Below the pieces are notes generated by a model that was not told where the DNA came from, did not search any database, and saw only the letters and a list, made by a program, of their open reading frames with translations. DNA of 10,436 bases from B120-G9 sp034659895 (GTDB lineage: Bacteria; Zixibacteria; MSB-5A5; GN15; FEB-12). This document shows positions 1 through 5,631 of the stretch, piece by piece. The position numbers and the translations under genes are program-made. The stretch lies in the NCBI GenBank assembly GCA_034659895.1, contig JAYEIF010000183.1, positions 1 to 10,436 of the forward strand, given 5' to 3'. Position 1 is the first letter of the stretch. Every line of letters begins with the position of its first letter.

Positions 1-1734
1 GGATATGTTGTTGATACTGCGGGCAACCCAGTTCCAAACGTAACCGTTGAACTTTATAATGAGTTCCCTGTCGGTTCATACGAAAAGACGACCACCGCCA
101 ATGCATCTGGAGCATTTACATTCTCCGAAATTTCGACTTTCCCGTTTGATCTGTGGGCGTATCACGAAGGATATTACCCGGGTCTGGTTGAGAATATCAC
201 TTACGGCGAGAGCGGTATTATGATTGTTCTCACTCCTGTCGAGGAAGTTGACGATACTTATGAATGGGTCAATTTCTACTGTGATAACAATTTCTACTTC
301 GACGAACCTCTTCCTATCGGTTCAGTCGTTGATGCTTACGATCCGGATGGTGTCCATTGTGGAAGCTACTATGTTACCGAACTCGGTCATTACGGTTTCC
401 TTCCGGTTTATCGCGATGACGGATATACTCCGGAAGACGAAGGCGCCGACCCCGGCGACACGATTCGCTTCTTCATCAACGGCTTCGAAGCTGAAACTGA
501 TGTTGAACCAGTCTGGACTGCAAACGGTGATTCTTGGCAAGTCTGTCTTGATGCTGGCGAAATCACCAAAACCTGTGATCTGCTGGCAGGATGGAACCTT
601 GTAAGCTGGTCTGTTGATCAAGAAGAAGATTACATCGTCGATGCTCTGTCATCGCTTGGTGATACCCTTGAGGTCGTGATGGGCTTCGAACAGGGCGCGC
701 TTACTTATGATCCTGATTTACCTCAGTTCTCAACTCTCTGGTATGTCGATCACCTTAGCGGTTACTGGATCAAGGTATCCGATAGCGCCACTCTCGAAAT
801 CACAGGCGATAGGGTATCGATGGCTACACCGATCGAGGTAACTTCAGGCTGGAACCTTGTTTCTTACCTGCCTGACTTCTCATTGCCAGTCGATGCTGCA
901 GTCTCTTCGTTAGACGATAATCTGATTGTCACTTTTGGTCAGGACGGTGTGTACATACCTGGAGACATTCATAATACCTTGACAGAAATGGCTCCATGTA
1001 ACGGTTACTGGGTGAAGGTTGACTACGATGACGAGTTGATCTACCCGACGACTGGTCCGAAGCTTGCTCCACAGGAGCGTCGTGATCACGGTACACTGGC
1101 TTCAAATGTGATTTCAGATGTTACTGCGACTAACCGCTGGATGAATGTATATGCCTATAACCTGACTCTTGATAATCATACAGTCAGATCTGGCGCAACG
1201 ATTACTGCGCATACACAGAATGGCCTTAAGGTTGGTAGTTTCACTATGACTGAAGATGGTTTGTTTGGCTTTATGCCTGTATATGGTGATGTTCGTTCAA
1301 CCGCTACAAGAGAAGGTGTTAGCGATGGTGAAGCTTTCTATCTTGCTGTTAATGGTGTGAAAACTTCTGAGACCTTTACTTTCACAGGTGGTATAGGTAA
1401 CCGTGTTGAAATCACGAACCTTTCCACAGCCAAGGAAACGGATAACAATCTGCCATCGCAGTATGGCTTGTCGCAGAACTATCCAAACCCGTTCAACCCG
1501 ACTACTACAATCTCCTTTATGCTTCCAGCAAGTAGTAATGCCCGTATAGAGGTATTCAATATCCTCGGTGAACTCGTAGCTACACCATTTGATGGAATGG
1601 CTCAATCCGGCGAGAATATGGTCGAATGGGATGGAACTAATTATTCTGGAAAAACTGTCTCATCTGGTATTTATTTCTATCGGCTTTCTGCCGATAACTA
1701 CAGCGAGACTAAAAAGATGACTCTTCTGAAATAG
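1..1734 (+). CDS. Secreted/surface multidomain protein with C-terminal sorting domain (5' partial)
   Basis: The frame is open from base 1, so the gene begins upstream of the window and the ATG at 220 is an internal methionine. The visible part is 577 residues. Residues 1-80 resemble a carboxypeptidase-regulatory-like beta fold (GYVVDTAGNPVPNVTVELY). Residues 88-185 are a beta-rich module with AYDPDGVHCG and GFLPVY. Residues 194-349 hold two 'GWNLVS ... GYW-KV' repeats. Residues 379-474 are a second copy of the beta-rich module (GFMPVYGD). Residues 488-577 are a type IX-style sorting domain (QNYPNPFNP, FNILGE, SGIYFYR, KKM). Such domains direct export and surface attachment in FCB bacteria, so an extracellular location is inferred; the signal peptide would lie upstream. 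No enzymatic motif is visible and the function is unknown. It may be an adhesin or other structural surface protein. No secretion-system genes are in the window. Confidence 0.88.
   Translation, partial: GYVVDTAGNPVPNVTVELYNEFPVGSYEKTTTANASGAFTFSEISTFPFDLWAYHEGYYPGLVENITYGESGIMIVLTPVEEVDDTYEWVNFYCDNNFYFDEPLPIGSVVDAYDPDGVHCGSYYVTELGHYGFLPVYRDDGYTPEDEGADPGDTIRFFINGFEAETDVEPVWTANGDSWQVCLDAGEITKTCDLLAGWNLVSWSVDQEEDYIVDALSSLGDTLEVVMGFEQGALTYDPDLPQFSTLWYVDHLSGYWIKVSDSATLEITGDRVSMATPIEVTSGWNLVSYLPDFSLPVDAAVSSLDDNLIVTFGQDGVYIPGDIHNTLTEMAPCNGYWVKVDYDDELIYPTTGPKLAPQERRDHGTLASNVISDVTATNRWMNVYAYNLTLDNHTVRSGATITAHTQNGLKVGSFTMTEDGLFGFMPVYGDVRSTATREGVSDGEAFYLAVNGVKTSETFTFTGGIGNRVEITNLSTAKETDNNLPSQYGLSQNYPNPFNPTTTISFMLPASSNARIEVFNILGELVATPFDGMAQSGENMVEWDGTNYSGKTVSSGIYFYRLSADNYSETKKMTLLK
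262..555 (+). repeat. Surface-protein module, copy A (protein-level repeat)
   Basis: First of three related modules of about 100 residues in this window. Landmarks in order are W-N-Y near the start, VVDAYDPDGVHCG, GHYGFLPVYRDD, an acidic DEGA, GD-I-F and NG. The other copies are at 1135-1422 (same protein) and 1899-2210 (next gene). Boundaries are approximate and set by eye. I do not know a family name for it. Confidence 0.7.
580..1047 (+). repeat. Tandem 'GWNLVS' repeat, two copies
   Basis: Two protein repeats with a period of about 86 residues. Each begins with GWNLVS (codons at 589 and 847), continues with a short helix-like stretch ending in SSL, then a V--F-QG/DG segment and a tyrosine-proline pair, and closes with GYW-KV. 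The copies have diverged clearly in DNA and protein, so the duplication is old. Similar 'GWNL(I/V)S' segments are familiar from extracellular proteins of FCB bacteria. The role is unknown. Confidence 0.7.
1135..1422 (+). repeat. Surface-protein module, copy B (protein-level repeat)
   Basis: Second copy of the module, located just before the sorting domain. It keeps RWMNVYAYNL, the GFMPVYGD turn, the EGVSDGEAFYLAVNG segment and a closing VEITNL. It has lost the DPD-VHCG motif (ITAHTQNGLKVG stands in its place), so it is more diverged than copies A and C. Confidence 0.6.
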
Positions 1735-1762
1735 AGTCACATAAAATACACTGTAGTTTAAC

Positions 1763-1792
1763 GTCCGATCGGTCTTAAATGACCGGTCGGAC
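1763..1792. repeat. Perfect 12-bp intergenic hairpin
   Basis: Left arm GTCCGATCGGTC (1763-1774), loop TTAAAT, right arm GACCGGTCGGAC (1781-1792). All 12 positions pair in RNA, one of them as a G-U pair. No T tract follows, so it is not a classical intrinsic terminator. It could cap the 3' end of the upstream mRNA, act as a U-tract-less terminator, or be a protein-binding palindrome. It lies 28 bp past the stop of the upstream gene and ends 16 bp before the preferred GTG start of the next. Confidence 0.75.
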
Positions 1793-1808
1793 AAATCAGG
1801 TGGTTATA

Positions 1809-2888
1809 GTGAAAAAGAATGTAATAAGTTTTCTGGTAGTTAGTGTTTTGTTCTTAGGGTTTGTGACTTCTGTACAAGCTGACATAATTCCAACAAACCA
1901 TGTTAATTTCTTCAGAGGTGATGTCACCTTTAATGGAGAACTGTCGCCAGTTGGAACCATTGTTGACGCTTATGATCCGGATAATGTTCACTGCGGGACA
2001 TATACGGTTGGAGTTGACAACTATGTTGTTCCAGACTCGGTTGGGATTTATGGCTATATGGCTGTTTACGGTGATGATAGTCATTCATCTGGTGTTGATG
2101 AAGGCGCTGTTACAAACGATGCTATTTCGTTCAAAGTAATGGATAGACCCGCTACGATTGTTTCTGGTGATAGTATCTGGCACGATTTGTCATTTAATAT
2201 TACCAACTTATCGGCATTGGCGGATATTGATATTGATCTCGTTGATCCACCGAATAATGAATCAGCTCCATCCTGCGATGAATCCGGCTGTGATACGGTT
2301 CGATTCATGATCGGTGTTGAGAATACCGGCAATGGAAATGACTTTTATGGTGTCGATGTAACTTCTGCCAAAGGATGGGACATCATCCCCTTTGATACCA
2401 TTATCTATGCTGGAACTGACTCAGTGCAACATGTTTATAATCAGCCAGGTAATACTGCCTATGTTTTCTTCGACGTAATTGTCCCAAAGTGGCCCGGTGA
2501 AGAACCGGATACGCTTTTTTATGATGTCTTTTCAAGACTCGATGAGACTGTTAAAGTCAGCAGTTCAGTTACCTTGACAATCTCCATTTCTGATGTTGGC
2601 GATGATTCTTTTGAAAGTTTTCCTGACCAGTTCAGCCTGCATCAAAATTATCCGAACCCGTTCAACCCGAGCACGACAATTGCCTTCAATTTGTCTTCCA
2701 AGTCCTCTGTAGAATTAGAGGTTTTCGATATTCTTGGACGGCAAGTGAACAAATTTGATTTTGGGGTTTTATCCGCTGGTGAACATGACTATATGTATGA
2801 TGCTTCTTCTCTCTCCAGCGGCATCTATTTTTATCGAATTGTTACCAACTTTGGCGCCAAAACCCGTAAAATGGTTTTAGCAAAATAG
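1809..2888 (+). CDS. Secreted protein with signal peptide, shared surface module and C-terminal sorting domain
   Basis: A complete 359-residue protein if read from GTG 1809. That start is preferred over ATG 1779 because AGGTGG (1798-1803) sits 5 bp upstream, it gives a compact signal peptide (MKKN, hydrophobic core, cleavage after VQA at residue 24), and ATG 1779 lies in the loop of a strong hairpin. Residues 31-134 are the beta-rich module (VDAYDPDNVHCG, GYMAVYGDD, DEGA). Residues about 155-255 look like another beta sandwich of the CARDB/NEW3 kind (MIGVENTGN); this is a weak assignment. Residues about 275-359 are the sorting domain (QNYPNPFNP, FDILGR, SGIYFYR, RKM). Export and cell-surface attachment are inferred. 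No catalytic motif is seen. It is a paralogue of the upstream gene by module and sorting domain, and a strong terminator follows it. Confidence 0.9.
   Translation: MKKNVISFLVVSVLFLGFVTSVQADIIPTNHVNFFRGDVTFNGELSPVGTIVDAYDPDNVHCGTYTVGVDNYVVPDSVGIYGYMAVYGDDSHSSGVDEGAVTNDAISFKVMDRPATIVSGDSIWHDLSFNITNLSALADIDIDLVDPPNNESAPSCDESGCDTVRFMIGVENTGNGNDFYGVDVTSAKGWDIIPFDTIIYAGTDSVQHVYNQPGNTAYVFFDVIVPKWPGEEPDTLFYDVFSRLDETVKVSSSVTLTISISDVGDDSFESFPDQFSLHQNYPNPFNPSTTIAFNLSSKSSVELEVFDILGRQVNKFDFGVLSAGEHDYMYDASSLSSGIYFYRIVTNFGAKTRKMVLAK
1899..2210 (+). repeat. Surface-protein module, copy C (protein-level repeat)
   Basis: Third copy of the module, directly after the signal peptide of the second surface protein. 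It keeps VNFF, PVGTIVDAYDPDNVHCG, GIYGYMAVYGDD, DEGA and a closing ITNL. It is closest to copy A in the DPD-VHCG segment and shares the ITNL end with copy B. Confidence 0.7.
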
Positions 2889-2905
2889 CGGTATTCCCCA
2901 CGAAG

Positions 2906-2936
2906 AAAAACCCCGACCAAAAGTCGGGGTTTTTTT
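2906..2936 (+). terminator. Rho-independent terminator
   Basis: Stem CCCCGAC (2911-2917), loop CAAAA, stem GTCGGGG (2923-2929), then seven T (2930-2936). An A5 run before the stem can extend the pairing into the T tract, so it could also act on minus-strand transcripts. It lies 17 bp after the stop of the second surface-protein gene and ends that transcription unit. Confidence 0.95.
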
Positions 2937-3049
2937 GTTGTTTTATTTCAACTCATAAGCGATTTTCATTACAACTTGGTCGTTAAATATGTTGGATGTC
3001 ATTGATATGATTTTCTGATACGGCTGGCCGTGATAAAGAAGGAATTACT

Positions 3050-4060
3050 GTGCCGTTACGTTACAAGGTTAAAGGCAGAACAGATGTAGGGTTGGTTCGC
3101 CCGGGTAATGAAGATTATCTGCATCTTGATGAGACCAATCACGTTTTTGCAGTTTGTGATGGTATGGGTGGTCACCAGGCCGGAGAGGTGGCTTCAATGA
3201 CTGCCTCAACGACAATAAAGATATTACATACAAGTTTTCGGCAAAAATTACTGAGCGACAAACGTCTGCTAATTGAACGAACGCTTCCGCCATCGGGTGA
3301 TCTCCTTCTTCGCTCTATACGTTTGGCAAATCGGAATGTCTTTAACAAGGCTCTCACCGACACTACTCTGTCCGGAATGGGAACAACAGTAGTCTCTGTT
3401 GCTTTGGATAAAGATATGATGTCGGTAGCTCATGTCGGTGATAGTCGCGCCTATCGCCTTGATCAGGGAGCGCTAATTCCACTGACAACTGACCATTCAT
3501 GGGTCCACGAAATTCAGGAAAATCAGGATTTGACTCGCAAGGAAGCTGAGTCAGTAGTTGGTAAGAATGTGATTACTCGAGCTCTTGGCGTTCGGGAGAC
3601 TGTCGAAATTGATTACCGACTTACAAGAATTCGAGCTGGCGATATCTACATTATGTGTTCCGATGGGCTGTGTGGATTCGCCGATGACGAAGAGATATTT
3701 GAAGTCGCCAACAAGGAACGGTCTAATTTGAAAGCTATGGTTGACAATCTCGTGCAGATGGCGAACGATCGTGGTGGTTCCGATAACGTAACGGTCATTG
3801 CCCTTCAGATTGAGGAAGTCCCTACCAGTGATTTGCCTGAGGTTGATGTCTTTACTCTTCCGGCTGAAAATACAGAAGAGCTATCTGCCGAGAATGAGTG
3901 GGTTGAGACTATCAATCAAACTGAAGAGAAACTAACATCAGACGACAGCTCCCATCAATCTGACGGCTCCGGCAGAAGCAAGCTGTTTCTCGTGCTGATT
4001 TTTGTTATTTTTGTAGTTGTAGCCTTTGCCATTATCTATTTTTCGGATTTTCAAAAATAG
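3050..4060 (+). CDS. PP2C-family Ser/Thr protein phosphatase with C-terminal membrane anchor
   Basis: A 336-residue protein of the PrpC/Stp/PstP type, which removes phosphate from Ser/Thr of proteins phosphorylated by PknB-like kinases, using two metal ions. Motifs in order: RPGNED (17-22), CDGMGGH (36-42), SGMGTTVV (108-115), HVGDSRAYR (128-136), TTDHSW (146-151), ITRALG (175-180), CSDGL (203-207) and GGSDNVTV (242-249). Expected metal ligands D37, G38, D205 and D245 are present, so it should be active. After the catalytic domain (about 1-252) comes a polar, acidic and Ser-rich linker of about 60 residues, then one membrane segment (312-331) with five residues behind it, placing the enzyme on the inner face of the membrane. 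The start is GTG 3050, with AAGGA (3039-3043) 6 bp upstream. No kinase gene is nearby. Confidence 0.95.
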   Translation: MPLRYKVKGRTDVGLVRPGNEDYLHLDETNHVFAVCDGMGGHQAGEVASMTASTTIKILHTSFRQKLLSDKRLLIERTLPPSGDLLLRSIRLANRNVFNKALTDTTLSGMGTTVVSVALDKDMMSVAHVGDSRAYRLDQGALIPLTTDHSWVHEIQENQDLTRKEAESVVGKNVITRALGVRETVEIDYRLTRIRAGDIYIMCSDGLCGFADDEEIFEVANKERSNLKAMVDNLVQMANDRGGSDNVTVIALQIEEVPTSDLPEVDVFTLPAENTEELSAENEWVETINQTEEKLTSDDSSHQSDGSGRSKLFLVLIFVIFVVVAFAIIYFSDFQK

Positions 4061-4343
4061 ACCAACAAAACTTGTAAGGTATATAATGCTTGCTGGATAA
4101 TTCGCTACTATATCTTGACACTGTACAGTTCGTCTCAGTCCTTCTTCCCATGGATTTAATTCGAAGAGGGGATTATTGAAGTCAAATCATAGTTATCTCA
4201 AAGCCAAACTCGCTCCGGCGGGTGTGTGTCAGGATATTACAACTGGCTCTTGACAGCTATACATATCAAACATTATTATTCCATTTCATTAAGGTTTGTA
4301 AAATACACTCTATGTTTAATAACATGGAAAGGATTGCTCTATT
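4061..4343. other. 283-bp intergenic region
   Basis: No convincing gene is seen. Contents: a short GC-rich hairpin, ACTCGC-TCCG-GCGGGT (4208-4223), that stands out from AT-rich surroundings and could belong to a dispersed repeat; two TTGACA hexamers (4115 and 4250), only the second with a reasonable -10 partner; and AAAGGA (4328-4333), the ribosome site for the next gene. A 67-codon frame from 4226 overlaps the next gene in another frame and shows no protein-like features. Confidence 0.6.
4250..4279 (+). promoter_or_regulatory. Candidate sigma70-type promoter for the hydrolase-like gene
   Basis: TTGACA (4250-4255), an 18-bp spacer and TATTAT (4274-4279), with the start codon 64 bp downstream. 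The match is good to the E. coli consensus, but promoter rules for this lineage are unknown and the region is AT-rich, so chance is possible. Confidence 0.35.
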
Positions 4344-5546
4344 ATGAGGAAAACATGGATAGTTTTATTAGTAGTTGTTATTGCAATTATCCTATATGCA
4401 GGAACAACCCTATGGCTGGCAGGGAATGAAACCGAACTCATCTACCAACCTGTTGCTGAAAAACTGGCCGAGCCGACGTATTCCGATCTCGATATCAAGC
4501 GCATCGAACTGACCACCAGTGACAGCGTGCAATTAGTCGGTTGGGAGATTGCTGCACCGCAGAATGATTCCTTAGATACCTGGCTTATCTATTTCCACGA
4601 TCGCGGTCAAACGGTAGCGTCAAATCTCGAGGAGTATCTGTTCCTGCGAGGTATGGGACTTAATATCTTAGCCATTGACTATCGAGGTTTCGGCGAAAGC
4701 GAAGGTGAACCCACTGAGGAAGGTCTTGGATTGGACGGCAAGGCCTGTCATTATCATATACGCTTTGAGAAGGAGATTCCATCAAAAAGGATTATCATGT
4801 ATGGTGTGGGGCTTGGAGCGGCAGTTATGTTTGATGTTGCTCTGGATGTAAACGCAGCCGCTGTGGTAGCGATTGATCCTTATTTGTCCACAAGCGAAAT
4901 GGTTCACAACCGATATCCATTGTTTCCAGTAAGTTGGTTCGTTGATGCCAAATTTAATTCTCTGGAAAGGATTCCAAAAATCAACACACCAAAACTTCTC
5001 GTACCGCCTCCGACTGATACTGGCATTGCAAACAACGATGCTCTTCAACTTTTTGATGCCGCCTCCAAGTATAAAACGCTGTTTAAGTGGAAAGAGTATT
5101 TTGGTAATTCCTACAATCATTCCTTCTATACTGAATTGTCACGTCTGCTGGTTGCTAATTCTCCTGTCGGTTTAAGTTTAAAAACACCACCTCTGCCACT
5201 GGCGGATTCTCTACTTGTGAATATCGAAAACAAGGGAATCGATAACACTGTAAAGCTATATCAGAAAATCAAAGCCTCCGATTCTACCAATTACGACATG
5301 AGTGAATATCAGCTTGACCGTCTTGGAAATATCTTACTGAACGAAAATCGTATTCAGGAAGCGGTGGAAATTCTTCGATTATACGTCAACTCTTTCCCAA
5401 ACTCATTCTATGCCCACAATCAGTTAGCTCGGGCATTAATGAAATCCGGAAACTCTGAATCCGCCAAACGGCACCTTCGTTTATCACTCGGCCTTAAGCC
5501 GGACAATAATCCCGCCACAGAACTATTGCAAGGCGTTGAGCCTTAG
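4344..5546 (+). CDS. Membrane-anchored alpha/beta-hydrolase-like protein lacking the nucleophile serine, with C-terminal TPRs
   Basis: A 400-residue protein. Residues 5-25 form an N-terminal membrane anchor. Residues about 50-265 follow the alpha/beta-hydrolase pattern of the ABHD13/YfhR type: an oxyanion-strand segment YFHDRGQT (83-90), AIDYRGFGESEG (110-121), then the nucleophile elbow, which reads YGVGLG (153-158) instead of G-x-S-x-G, with Gly156 (codon GGG at 4809-4811) in the serine position. Possible remaining triad members are D225 and H259 (YNHS). Residues 322-354 and 355-388 are two TPR units. Loss of the serine predicts no ordinary esterase or peptidase activity; a binding or scaffold role is an inference. 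The frame is intact, so this is not a simple pseudogene. The start is ATG 4344, with AAAGGA (4328-4333) 10 bp upstream. Confidence 0.82.
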   Translation: MRKTWIVLLVVVIAIILYAGTTLWLAGNETELIYQPVAEKLAEPTYSDLDIKRIELTTSDSVQLVGWEIAAPQNDSLDTWLIYFHDRGQTVASNLEEYLFLRGMGLNILAIDYRGFGESEGEPTEEGLGLDGKACHYHIRFEKEIPSKRIIMYGVGLGAAVMFDVALDVNAAAVVAIDPYLSTSEMVHNRYPLFPVSWFVDAKFNSLERIPKINTPKLLVPPPTDTGIANNDALQLFDAASKYKTLFKWKEYFGNSYNHSFYTELSRLLVANSPVGLSLKTPPLPLADSLLVNIENKGIDNTVKLYQKIKASDSTNYDMSEYQLDRLGNILLNENRIQEAVEILRLYVNSFPNSFYAHNQLARALMKSGNSESAKRHLRLSLGLKPDNNPATELLQGVEP

Positions 5547-5580
5547 CAGATTGCGGAATTTTATATTGTAATCTGGGCTC
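5538..5580 (+). other. Bulged inverted repeat over the hydrolase-like gene's stop codon
   Basis: GAGCC (5538-5542) can pair with GGCTC (5576-5580), and CAGATT (5547-5552) with AATCTG (5570-5575). This gives 11 bp interrupted by a 4-nt bulge and closed by a 17-nt loop. No T tract follows. It may be a weak 3'-end structure; chance is possible. Confidence 0.3.
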
Positions 5581-5595
5581 TGAGAAAAATATGAT
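5566..5595 (+). promoter_or_regulatory. Candidate promoter of the dnaX-ybaB-recR cluster
   Basis: TTGTAA (5566-5571), an 18-bp spacer and TATGAT (5590-5595). Transcription would start near 5602, leaving a leader of about 30 nt before dnaX. The -35 overlaps the bulged inverted repeat at 5538-5580. Based on the E. coli consensus only. Confidence 0.35.
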
Positions 5596-5631
5596 TGGGA
5601 GGCAGTGCTTCATTGACTATATTGAAGAGTT

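Noticed and set aside
220..222. ATG as start of the first gene
   Set aside because: The frame is open and protein-like back to base 1, and there is no signal peptide at this methionine.
1779..1808. ATG start ten codons upstream of GTG 1809
   Set aside because: It begins in the loop of a strong hairpin, has no ribosome site and adds residues before an otherwise perfect signal peptide.
2971..3011. Promoter upstream of the phosphatase gene
   Set aside because: TATGAT at 3006 has no acceptable -35 partner at 16-18 bp (only TTAAAT), so it is not supported.
4226..4429. 67-codon plus-strand frame
   Set aside because: It overlaps the hydrolase-like gene in another frame and its sequence is translated AT-rich leader without protein features.
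5547..5631. Signal recognition particle RNA, which often lies near dnaX
   Set aside because: The gap is only 85 bp and lacks the conserved GGAAGCAGC-type loop. The 4061-4343 gap lacks it as well.
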